Assembly (NCBI GenBank): GCA_027858955.1
Contig: JAQIBR010000043.1
Location: 1-49,941 of the forward strand
DNA from: Bacteroidales bacterium
GTDB taxonomy: Bacteria > Bacteroidota > Bacteroidia > Bacteroidales > UBA12170
Direction of reading: 5' to 3'
DNA length: 49,941 nt
Shown: piece after piece, positions 16,678 through 24,616 of the stretch
How the letters are laid out: the number at the start of each line of letters is the position of its first letter
How positions within the stretch are numbered: the first letter of the stretch is position 1
The notes under the pieces: model-generated
The model's database searches: none
Told to the model about the DNA's origin: nothing
Seen by the model: the letters and a program-made list of their open reading frames with translations, nothing else
Made by a program: the position numbers and the translations under genes

Positions 16678-18711
16678 ATGATCCTTTGTGTTGCCGAAAA
16701 ACCAAGTGTTGCCAAGGAGCTTGCCAAAGTGCTTGACGCAAATTCAAGGAACGATGGCTTTTTTGAAGGAAACGGATATGCAGTTACTTGGACCTATGGA
16801 CATTTCTGCACACTCAAAGCACCTGACGATTACGATAAACGCTTACGTTCCTGGGATTTAAATTGGCTTCCGATAATTCCAAATACTTTTGGTATCAAGC
16901 TTGTCGAAAACGAAGGATCTCTACGCCAATTCAAGGTGATTGAAACTCTTATTCAAAGAGCTGATTGCGAACATATTATCAATTGCGGTGATGCTGCCCA
17001 AGAGGGCGAACTCATTCAGCGCTGGGTATATCAAAAAGCTGGAAACAAAAAGCCCGTAAAGCGATTGTGGATTTCATCGCTTACCGAAACGGCTATCCGC
17101 GAAGGTTTTGCCAATTTAAAAGATGCTAAAGAATACGATCAGCTCTATTATGCCGGAAGTGCTCGCGCCATAGGCGATTGGTTGTTAGGAATAAATGCCA
17201 GTAGACTTTACACCGTAAAATACGGCACAGGAAAAAACGTACTTTCTATCGGTCGAGTTCAAACGCCAACTTTGGCAATGATAGTAAATCGCTTTCTGGA
17301 AATTGAAAAATTCAATTCCGAAGCTTTTTGGGAATTAAAAACTAGCTATCGTGATGTTCAGTTTAATTACGATGGAGGAAGATTTATTGAAAAAGAAAAG
17401 TCTGAAAATCTTCTTGCCGAGATTAACGATAAAGTTTTTGAAATTGTCGATTTCTCCAAAAACCCGGGCAAAGAATTTGCTCCCAAACTCTTCGATTTAA
17501 CTTCCTTACAAGTCGATTGCAATAAAAAACTAAACCTTTCGGCTGATGAAACATTAAAAATTGTTCAAACGCTCTACGAAAGAAAACTAGTGACTTATCC
17601 GCGTGTGGATACAACATATCTGCCCACGGATATGTATCCAAAGATTCCCAATATTCTTAATCAATTAAAGAGTTATTTGCAAATCATTAAACCCATCTCC
17701 AAATATGGTTTAAAACAAACAAAACGTGTTTTCGACGACAGTAAAATAACCGATCACCACGCTATTATTCCAACAGGTATTCAATCAGCCTCCCTGGGCG
17801 GAAAAGAAGCAGCCGTCTATGAAGCAATAGTTTATCGCTTTTTAGCAAACTTTTACCCCGATTGCGAAGTATCGAATACCAAAGTTAAGGGAAAAGTAAA
17901 CGAGCATTTGTTTAACGCCAACGGAAGAGAAATTCTAATTCCTGGATGGCGGGTTCTATATCAGCAAAGCGATGATAAAGATGACGAAAAAGAAAATGAA
18001 AAAGAGCAATCAATTCCCGGTTTTGAATTGGGCGAGTCGGGATCGCATCAACCGGAAATAATCGAAAAGAAAACGCAGCCACCCAAATTGTTTACCGAAG
18101 CCACTCTTTTAAGAGCGATGGAAACTGCCGGAAAACAAGTAGACGATGAAGAACTTCGCGAACTTATGAAAGCTAACGGCATTGGCCGGCCATCCACCAG
18201 AGCTAATATTATAGAAACGCTGTTTAAGCGCAATTATATCACACGTAAGCGTAAGTCATTGATTCCAACTAATACGGGCATAGAACTTATTGCAACCATC
18301 GAATACGAGCTTTTAAAATCGCCTGAGCTAACCGGACAATGGGAACAAAAGCTCAGCCTGATAGAACGAGGCAAATACGACCTAAACCTTTTTATTGGCG
18401 AAATGAAAGATATGGTTCGACAGTTAATTCAAGATGTAAAGTATAAAGCAGTAACAAAAAACATAGGGGAAGTTGAGCCCGAAAAAAAGGAATCCAAAAA
18501 GAGAAAACCAAGGGTTAAAAAGGAAAAATTCGCAGAAGATGTATTGGTCTGTCCGAAATGCAAAAAAGGTAAGATATTAAAAGGAAAAAGCGCCTATGGA
18601 TGTAGCGAATGGAAAGCCGGTTGCAATTTCCGAATTCCTTTTGAAGAATTAGAAAAGCGTTTTCAAACTAAGAAATTGAAAAAGGAAAATATAGGCCAAT
18701 GGTTGAGTTGA
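16678..18711 (+). CDS. topB: DNA topoisomerase III (type IA)
   Basis: A 677-residue type IA topoisomerase that passes single strands to relax or decatenate DNA. The start MILCVAEKPSVAKELAKVL is the Toprim N-terminus; the frame is open further upstream but that part is repeat DNA. The second Toprim acidic motif reads GDAAQEGELIQRWV, a variant of the usual DxDREGE. RVQTPTLAMIV and the catalytic tyrosine region LVTYPRVDTTYLP follow. The C-terminus has a Lys-rich linker and one zinc-ribbon-like finger (CPKCKKGKILKGKSAYGCSEWKAGC). It appears complete. Confidence 0.94.
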   Translation: MILCVAEKPSVAKELAKVLDANSRNDGFFEGNGYAVTWTYGHFCTLKAPDDYDKRLRSWDLNWLPIIPNTFGIKLVENEGSLRQFKVIETLIQRADCEHIINCGDAAQEGELIQRWVYQKAGNKKPVKRLWISSLTETAIREGFANLKDAKEYDQLYYAGSARAIGDWLLGINASRLYTVKYGTGKNVLSIGRVQTPTLAMIVNRFLEIEKFNSEAFWELKTSYRDVQFNYDGGRFIEKEKSENLLAEINDKVFEIVDFSKNPGKEFAPKLFDLTSLQVDCNKKLNLSADETLKIVQTLYERKLVTYPRVDTTYLPTDMYPKIPNILNQLKSYLQIIKPISKYGLKQTKRVFDDSKITDHHAIIPTGIQSASLGGKEAAVYEAIVYRFLANFYPDCEVSNTKVKGKVNEHLFNANGREILIPGWRVLYQQSDDKDDEKENEKEQSIPGFELGESGSHQPEIIEKKTQPPKLFTEATLLRAMETAGKQVDDEELRELMKANGIGRPSTRANIIETLFKRNYITRKRKSLIPTNTGIELIATIEYELLKSPELTGQWEQKLSLIERGKYDLNLFIGEMKDMVRQLIQDVKYKAVTKNIGEVEPEKKESKKRKPRVKKEKFAEDVLVCPKCKKGKILKGKSAYGCSEWKAGCNFRIPFEELEKRFQTKKLKKENIGQWLS

Positions 18712-18801
18712 TTAAATGGTCTCCTCCACAAGCCCTAGTTCGTCATCTTGAGTCTAAACACCTAGAAAAAAGGCACGTAAAATTATATGACAAAGAGAAA
18801 T

Positions 18802-18904
18802 GAATATCGAATGTCGATTAACGAATGATGATTTCAGAAATAGCCTTTTTCTATTGATAATCAGCCCTTCTAAAATCGTTAATCGGAGTTCCTTGTTCAA
18901 TATT
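18802..18904. repeat. Imperfect inverted repeat, dispersed-repeat-like
   Basis: The left end reads GAATATCGAATGTCGATTAA then CGAATGATGATTTCAGAA; the reverse complement of the right end reads AATATTGAACAAGGAACTCC then GATTAACGATTTTAGAA. The shared blocks AATAT-GAA, CGATTAACGA and GATTT-AGAA form an inverted repeat about 100 bp long. The small frame across it (plus strand, 18800-19009) is not a convincing gene. Confidence 0.5.
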
Positions 18905-18975
18905 AATTTTAGTATAGACTTAACATACAGTGCGTTAGATAACGTTGTCAATGGTAACAATAATACTCAAAAACA

Positions 18976-19203
18976 ATGGATGAAGTTAAACCCGATAACA
19001 GTCAACTAATCGATTTAGTCACCATGAAAATGCCCTTTGGAAAATATCAGGGACGCACTATCATAGATTTGCCAGAACCCTATCTGGTTTGGTTTAAACA
19101 AAAGGGATTTCCAAAAGGAAAGCTTGGTGATTTGCTTGCACTCTGTTACGAAATTAAACTCAATGGGCTTGAAGGAATGGTTAGAAAAGTGAAGGATTTA
19201 TAG
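18976..19203 (+). CDS. DUF3820 family protein
   Basis: A 75-residue protein matching the DUF3820 pattern: MPFGKYQGRTIIDLPEPYLVWF (about 19-40), KGKLGDLLALCYEIKLNGL. In Pseudomonas a family member was described as a quorum-sensing-regulated virulence factor, but the general function is unknown. The fold is related to small nuclease-associated domains in some predictions. It stands alone between topB and a miniature element on the plus strand. Confidence 0.8.
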   Translation: MDEVKPDNSQLIDLVTMKMPFGKYQGRTIIDLPEPYLVWFKQKGFPKGKLGDLLALCYEIKLNGLEGMVRKVKDL

Positions 19204-19240
19204 ATAATCGATCAAGTGAGATGCACATAATTATTCTTTA

Positions 19241-19375
19241 TACCGATTAGTCAACTAAATGCCGCAGATTTTCACTTCGTTCAATTTGCGGTTTTGTTGA
19301 TCTATCGGCATTAACTCCCGAAGGTTCGGGATAAATTCAAAATTTGCTATGCGGCATTTTGAACTACAATTGGTA
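19241..19375 (-). mobile_element. Miniature inverted-repeat element, copy 3
   Basis: A 135-bp element, in the opposite orientation to copies 2 and 4, starting TACCGATTAG and ending CAATTGGTA on the plus strand, with the central CTCCCGAAGGTTCGGGAT hairpin. It is flanked by TTA at 19238-19240 and 19376-19378. It lies in the gap between the DUF3820 gene and the convergent cyclase-like gene. Confidence 0.92.
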
Positions 19376-19424
19376 TTACTTACTAATTGGATTAGACTTT
19401 ATTAACGGAAATACTTCATGCTTC

Positions 19425-20357
19425 TTAAATCCCCGTTGTATTCAAGTTGCCAAGACTGATCGTTATCAACCGTTTTTTATCGGGAGCTGCATCCGAAGTA
19501 ATATTTAAACTAACCTGTAAATGTAAATTGTAAATATTCATCGACATTTCTTTGGATTGAATTTGACCAATTTTCAATATATCGGAATTGATAATTCCCC
19601 TATCGCGAGAGGGTTCAGGGCTAAGTATCTCGTTTTCCCCTTCTTCGATGTATTTATGGTCGTAATCTTTAAAATGATAGATATTGGCCACATCGTGAAT
19701 AGTATATACTTGTAGGTTTTCTATTCCATCGATATTGGTTAAAAACCAATTGAAGGTGTTCTCATCGAGCAAACATCTGTTTAAACTGTCTTTATCAAGA
19801 ATGCGGGAATTATTGATGATAGCGCTTCCATAGAAATTATCGCAGAAAGTAAACAAGGTATCGTAAGTAATTGCATAGCGAAGGCTAAGGGATCCAATTA
19901 TCTTTCTTAGTTTAGGAAAGAGGTGATAAGCATTGTAGGCGCGAACAACAATTTCGAAATTAATGGCAAAAATTACTGCGTGCATCGGAGAATCTAGTAT
20001 TAAGAATCCGCCATCTCCCGTGCTAATAAATGACTGTTCAATCTTTTTAGTGTCAAGGCGTTGAAATACAAATTGGTTGGATTGCAAACAAAGCTTTATT
20101 GTTTTATTAAAGAAAATTTTAAAAATGCTTGGAATTAGCGTTTGTTCCAAATGCTTAAACATACCGTATCGAGAAATATCGATCCCTAATACAGATTTTC
20201 GCCACAAATTATTTGGATCGATATAGCTATCCAAAGCATCGTATAATTGTTCACTATCAGGTACAAGATTAATTTTCTCATACACCGATTCTGTGTCTTC
20301 TTCTCGAAGGATTTCCAGGATTTTATCGAAATTTATTTCTTTAATAGTTCGCTTCAT
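19425..20357 (-). CDS. Putative class III nucleotidyl cyclase-like domain protein
   Basis: A 310-residue protein that I do not recognise as a named family. It carries features of a class III adenylate/guanylate cyclase fold: SVLGIDISRYGMF (first metal-Asp region, about 55-67), a long helix, FISTGDGGFLILDSP (the GDG hairpin with a second Asp, about 111-125), then LSLRYAITYD and FYGSAIINNSRILD where cyclases have Y-G-x-x-V-N-x-x-x-R. The transition-state Asn four residues before Arg is replaced by Ile, so catalysis is uncertain. The remaining C-terminal third (about 230-310) is unassigned. It lies 16 bp after dnaG on the same strand and could be cotranscribed. Confidence 0.55.
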   Translation of the reverse strand: MKRTIKEINFDKILEILREEDTESVYEKINLVPDSEQLYDALDSYIDPNNLWRKSVLGIDISRYGMFKHLEQTLIPSIFKIFFNKTIKLCLQSNQFVFQRLDTKKIEQSFISTGDGGFLILDSPMHAVIFAINFEIVVRAYNAYHLFPKLRKIIGSLSLRYAITYDTLFTFCDNFYGSAIINNSRILDKDSLNRCLLDENTFNWFLTNIDGIENLQVYTIHDVANIYHFKDYDHKYIEEGENEILSPEPSRDRGIINSDILKIGQIQSKEMSMNIYNLHLQVSLNITSDAAPDKKRLITISLGNLNTTGI

Positions 20358-20373
20358 GTTGATCCTTAATTAA

Positions 20374-22329
20374 TTATTTTAAAACAATTCTTCCTAAGCG
20401 TTCGGAAATTAATTTTTGTATATTTTGCTTTTTCAGAATTAGCATAATTACCTTTTCTTTATCAGCATCAGGAGCTTCTTTTAATTCGTTTTGAAGCAAA
20501 GAAATTTCCTGTTCAAGTTTGCGTTGCTTAAACGATAAAACAGAATTATTTACTGTTTGTAAAAGTAGTTCTTCTTCAGTTAACACATGAATTCTTTCTT
20601 TTTTTATCCAATTTTCTGAAAGGCTGTAAGGAGTACTTAAAACATCAGCAGCTATCTTTACCATCTTTTCATTCGAATGATTAATAAACGTATGCTGAGT
20701 AGGCAATTTTTCCTCATCAAGTCCCTTTTTATACGCTTCATAAATCTCTTGATAAACAGGATTAAAAAACCCTAAACCGTCATCATCGAGTTGTTCCACA
20801 ATAAAACCTGCAACATTTACTTCAATAACCGACTCTTCAGCATCTTCATTTTCTTTAAACCTGTATTCAAACGACTGATTCCCATATTGCAAAAGCAGTC
20901 GAATAAGATTTTCTTCCTGATATTCCAGAGGCGATTTATTCTCCTGCTTAATTTGAACTTGAGGCGGTGCAGAGGTTTCAATATATCTAGCAGGTTCTTG
21001 GTAAGAATGTTTATTCTCTTTGCTAGCTTTCCTAAGACGCTTATTCAAATCGTTAACTAATGCCTGCTCTGGAATATCTAACAACAGCGAACATTCTTTC
21101 ACATAAACCGAACGCATAATCTCATCTGGAATAACAGCAATAGATTGCACTATTTCTTTAATAAGCCCTCCACGCTTTATTGGATCGTTGGCCGCTTCTT
21201 CGTATAGCAGCTTGGTTTTGAATCTAATAAAATCATCGGCTTTCGAATCTAAAAACTCTTCTACTTCGTGAGTAGCGTGTGAGCGAGCATAACTATCAGG
21301 ATCTTCGCCTTCGGGGAAAAGCACGATTTTAACATTCATTCCTTGCTCTAAAATCATATCAATACCACGAAAGGAAGCTTTAATACCTGCAGTATCGCCA
21401 TCATATAAAATGGTGATATTTGGCGTAAAGCGTTTAATAAGTCTTATTTGATCGGAAGTTAAAGAAGTTCCAGAGCTTGCCACTACATTTTCGATTCCGC
21501 TTTGATGCAGAGAAATAACATCGGTATAACCTTCAACCAAAAAGCAATTGTCGGTTTTTAATATCGCTTGCTTGGCAAAATAAATTCCGTACAGAACTTT
21601 ACTCTTACTATAAATATCTGATTCTGGTGAATTTAGATATTTGGCTGCGCTTTTTTCTGTCTTTAAAATTCTTCCTCCGAAACCAATAACTCGACCTGAT
21701 AAATTGTGAATTGGAAACATCACTCGCCCTTTAAACCTATCGAAAAGCTTGTTGTTTTCTTTAACTATGGTCAACCCTGTTTTTTCAAGCGATTGTAATG
21801 GATAAGAATTTGTTTGAGCGTAATCAGAGAATGCGGTCCATTCATCAGGACTGTAACCCAACTCAAACTTTTTGATTAACGAATCGCTTAAACCGCGTTC
21901 TCGTAAATACGACAAAGCTATAGCTTTACCTTTATTATCTTCCCAAAGAGTTTGTACAAAATAGTCTTTAGCAAATTCTGAAACGTGATACAGACTTTCT
22001 CTCTCTGTGCTTGATTGTTTCTGTTCGGCAGATTGTTCCTCTTCTTCAACAGGAATATGGTATTTTTTGGCAAGATATTTCAACGCTTCGGGGTAGCTGA
22101 AATGCTCGTGCTCCATTAAAAACTTTGAAGAATTTCCGGCGGCACCACAACCAAAACATTTATAGATTCCCTTTGCGGGAGAAACCGTGAAAGAAGGTGT
22201 TTTTTCGTTGTGAAAAGGGCAGTTGCCTAAAAGATTTACACCACGACGTTTTAAAGGAACAAACTCTCCAATAACCTCTTCTATACGGGCAGTTTCAAGT
22301 ATTAATTGTATTGTTTCTTGTGGTATCAA
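20374..22329 (-). CDS. dnaG: DNA primase DnaG
   Basis: A 651-residue DNA primase that makes RNA primers at the replication fork. The CHC2 zinc finger is Cys37, His40, Cys58 and Cys61 (CPFH...KCFGCG). The Toprim catalytic region includes FLVEGYTDVISLHQSG and ILYDGDTAGIKASFRG. The C-terminal third is the helicase-interacting part. The start is a TTG at 22329 (MIPQETIQLIL), supported by a TATTTTTG promoter 19 bp upstream and by the usual family N-terminus. Confidence 0.96.
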   Translation of the reverse strand: MIPQETIQLILETARIEEVIGEFVPLKRRGVNLLGNCPFHNEKTPSFTVSPAKGIYKCFGCGAAGNSSKFLMEHEHFSYPEALKYLAKKYHIPVEEEEQSAEQKQSSTERESLYHVSEFAKDYFVQTLWEDNKGKAIALSYLRERGLSDSLIKKFELGYSPDEWTAFSDYAQTNSYPLQSLEKTGLTIVKENNKLFDRFKGRVMFPIHNLSGRVIGFGGRILKTEKSAAKYLNSPESDIYSKSKVLYGIYFAKQAILKTDNCFLVEGYTDVISLHQSGIENVVASSGTSLTSDQIRLIKRFTPNITILYDGDTAGIKASFRGIDMILEQGMNVKIVLFPEGEDPDSYARSHATHEVEEFLDSKADDFIRFKTKLLYEEAANDPIKRGGLIKEIVQSIAVIPDEIMRSVYVKECSLLLDIPEQALVNDLNKRLRKASKENKHSYQEPARYIETSAPPQVQIKQENKSPLEYQEENLIRLLLQYGNQSFEYRFKENEDAEESVIEVNVAGFIVEQLDDDGLGFFNPVYQEIYEAYKKGLDEEKLPTQHTFINHSNEKMVKIAADVLSTPYSLSENWIKKERIHVLTEEELLLQTVNNSVLSFKQRKLEQEISLLQNELKEAPDADKEKVIMLILKKQNIQKLISERLGRIVLK

Positions 22330-22347
22330 GGGCTTTTTGATTTATTA

Positions 22348-22355
22348 CAAAAATA
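22348..22355 (-). promoter_or_regulatory. Bacteroidota -7 element (TATTTTTG) of dnaG
   Basis: TATTTTTG on the minus strand, about 18 bp before the TTG start of dnaG. Confidence 0.6.
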
Positions 22356-22457
22356 GCATTTATAACTTTGCAGATGCTTGAAAAAGAAAAATTGTGTTTT
22401 CTTAATAGTAATAAGTGATTTGATTTATTGTTATTGGATTGTTTCCCTTATGGGAAC

Positions 22458-22491
22458 TGACATTTTTTCATTCCAGATGACATTTTTTCAT
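22458..22491 (+). promoter_or_regulatory. 14-bp direct repeat upstream of hsp20, candidate regulatory site
   Basis: TGACATTTTTTCAT occurs twice exactly, at 22458-22471 and 22478-22491, starts 20 bp apart (about two helical turns), about 113-146 bp upstream of the hsp20 ATG. The spacing fits a regulator binding the same face of DNA; its identity is unknown. Confidence 0.4.
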
Positions 22492-22603
22492 CGTGAATTA
22501 GAAATTAACTGAAAATATTTCGTGTTTTTTTGAGTGGTATAAAATTTGAAATTTATTAGCTGTAATTAATTTGATTGTTTAACAAAAAATGGAGGAATAA
22601 ATC

Positions 22604-23011
22604 ATGTCAATCGTTAGATTTACAAATCAGTTTCCGAGTTTGTTTGATCGATTTTTTGATAACGATATGTTTGATTGGACAAATAGGAATTTTTCAGACA
22701 CCAACACTACCTTACCTTCCGTAAATGTGAAGGAAGATAAAGACAACTTTGTTGTAGAAATGGCTGCTCCTGAATTTGAAAAGAAAGATTTTAAGATAGA
22801 ACTCAACAATGATGTTCTAAGTATTTCGTCAGAAAAGAAAATAGAAAATGAAACTAAAGATGACGAGCGATTTACAAAAAGAGAGTTTTCTTTTCAATCA
22901 TTTTGTCGTTCATTCACGCTTCCCGTTACAGTCGAGAATGAAAAAATTTCAGCCAAATATGAAAACGGCATTTTGAACATTTCAATTCGTGCATTCGTGG
23001 CTAAATTTTAA
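22604..23011 (+). CDS. Small heat-shock protein Hsp20 with altered C-terminus
   Basis: A 135-residue alpha-crystallin-domain chaperone that holds unfolding proteins. The N-terminus has FDRFFDNDMFDW; the alpha-crystallin domain (about 33-130) contains PSVNVKEDKDNFVVEMAAPEF, KREFSFQSFCRSFTLP and AKYENGILNISI. Normally ILxIxxPK plus a C-terminal tail with an I-x-I motif follows; here the last residues are RAFVAKF, encoded by ATTCGTGCATTCGTGG-type repeat text. The C-terminal tail used for oligomer assembly is therefore missing. A GGAGG sequence lies before the ATG. Its stop overlaps the stop of the convergent transporter gene. Confidence 0.88.
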   Translation: MSIVRFTNQFPSLFDRFFDNDMFDWTNRNFSDTNTTLPSVNVKEDKDNFVVEMAAPEFEKKDFKIELNNDVLSISSEKKIENETKDDERFTKREFSFQSFCRSFTLPVTVENEKISAKYENGILNISIRAFVAKF

Positions 23012-24612
23012 AACCCATTCAATTCCATATAAACAGTTGGAACCAATAAAAGCGCACCAACAATTGCAAGCACAAGTATAAAAGGCCAAACCCAATTTAC
23101 CCATTTTTCGTAAGGAATTCGTGCCACTCCCAGCACACCAATCAACACTCCTGAAGTTGGTGTAATCATATTGGTAAATCCATCACCAAACTGAAATGCC
23201 ATTACGGTTGCCTGTCGGGAAACACCTATCAAATCTGAAAACTGCGACATAATTGGCATAGTAAGAGCCGCTTTTGCAGATCCGGAAGGAATAATAATAT
23301 TGATTCCTGTTTGAAAAACATACATCAGCTCTACGGAAGCTAGTTTACCGATGTCATTCATCGACTTGGAAACATAATACAAAAGCGTGTCAATGATTTG
23401 TCCGTTGTTCAGAATCATAATAATTCCACCGGCCAAGCCAACCACCAAAGCAGCTGAGGTGATGTCTTTAACCCCTGTAATAAACAGCTGAGTAATTTTG
23501 TTTGGAGAATAGTTCATCGCTATACCAGTGGCAATTCCCATGGCAAAAAATAAAGTGGCTATTTCCATCACGTACCATGCATATCCCATCACGCCGACAA
23601 TGAGCATAGAAATGGTTAAAGCCAAGAGGTTCAAAATGTAAAGATGGATAGATTTCCTCAGACTAATAAGACCAAAAATTGCAAAAAAGGCAGTAACCAA
23701 GGGAATTGCAGGAAAACGATAGGAAGCATTCCCAATTTGCAAGACGCTCCAAAATTCTGAATAGGAATAGAATAGTAAAGCGGCCAATAAAAATCCAAAA
23801 CTAATCCATGCCGATTTTCCTGCTTTCGTATATTCATTCGATTCTTCAATCACACTTGATTTTCGCCAATAAGCATCTTCTTCATAAACAGGAGATAGTT
23901 TTGGGTTCTTTTTGATTTTATGTGCATAGCGTAGAATCCAGGCGATGCCCACAAAATTGATAATTACCCAACTAAACAAACGATATTCGATACCAGAAAA
24001 CAAAGGCAAGCCAGATAAGCCTTGGGCAATACCAATGGTAAATGGATTAAGTATAGCTCCAGCGAATCCTAAGCCTGCAGCCACAAAACAAAGGGAAACT
24101 CCAACAATGCTGTCGTAACCCATGCTAATAGCTAGGGGCACGAAGATGATGATAAAAGCAATGGTTTCCTCGCTCATCCCAAAAACTGCTCCGAAAATGG
24201 AAAACAACAGCATGATTAGCGTAAGGATGATATTGTTGATGCCCAGCTTTTGAAACAGCCAGATATGCTCTATTTTTTTTGATGCTTTAAGAAAAGAAAA
24301 AATACCCACATCAATGGCTTTACTTTCATTCATTATCCAAAAAGCCCCGCCAATTAGTAAGATAAAAACAATGATATCAGCTTTATCTACGAAGCCATCG
24401 AAAAGCGCCGAAAAGATTTGCCAGGTTTGCGGATTGGCATCGATATAATGAAACGAATTGCTGTCGATAATTTCTTTTACCGTACCGTTTTCCAATTGAA
24501 TTTGTTGCCGATCAAACGCGCCACCGGGAATAATCCAGGTTAATATTGCGGCAAAAACAATGATGTAAAAAACAATGACATAAGTATGAGGGATGACTCT
24601 TTTTTGCTTCAT
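23008..24612 (-). CDS. YfcC family (C4-dicarboxylate carrier-like) membrane transporter
   Basis: A 534-residue protein with about 12-13 transmembrane segments, of the YfcC/DcuC-related anaerobic carrier superfamily. The N-terminal VIPHTYVIVFYIIVFAAILTWIIPGGAFDR and internal GMSEETIAFIIIFVPLA, FAGAILNPFTIGIAQGLSGLPLFSGIEYR and IIIPSGSAKAALTMPIMSQ are typical. Substrate is not determined; family members have been suggested to carry basic amino acids or dicarboxylates. It lies 4 bp after the flippase gene in the same transcript and overlaps the end of hsp20 by 4 bp. Confidence 0.9.
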   Translation of the reverse strand: MKQKRVIPHTYVIVFYIIVFAAILTWIIPGGAFDRQQIQLENGTVKEIIDSNSFHYIDANPQTWQIFSALFDGFVDKADIIVFILLIGGAFWIMNESKAIDVGIFSFLKASKKIEHIWLFQKLGINNIILTLIMLLFSIFGAVFGMSEETIAFIIIFVPLAISMGYDSIVGVSLCFVAAGLGFAGAILNPFTIGIAQGLSGLPLFSGIEYRLFSWVIINFVGIAWILRYAHKIKKNPKLSPVYEEDAYWRKSSVIEESNEYTKAGKSAWISFGFLLAALLFYSYSEFWSVLQIGNASYRFPAIPLVTAFFAIFGLISLRKSIHLYILNLLALTISMLIVGVMGYAWYVMEIATLFFAMGIATGIAMNYSPNKITQLFITGVKDITSAALVVGLAGGIIMILNNGQIIDTLLYYVSKSMNDIGKLASVELMYVFQTGINIIIPSGSAKAALTMPIMSQFSDLIGVSRQATVMAFQFGDGFTNMITPTSGVLIGVLGVARIPYEKWVNWVWPFILVLAIVGALLLVPTVYMELNGF

Positions 24613-24616
24613 TAAA

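Noticed and set aside
18800-19009. Plus-strand open frame of 69 codons upstream of the DUF3820 gene
   Set aside because: It crosses an imperfect inverted repeat, overlaps the start of the DUF3820 gene in another frame and shows no recognisable protein features.
19425-20357. Pycsar-type anti-phage cyclase system
   Set aside because: The cyclase resemblance is partial, a catalytic-type Asn is missing and no TIR or membrane effector gene lies beside it.
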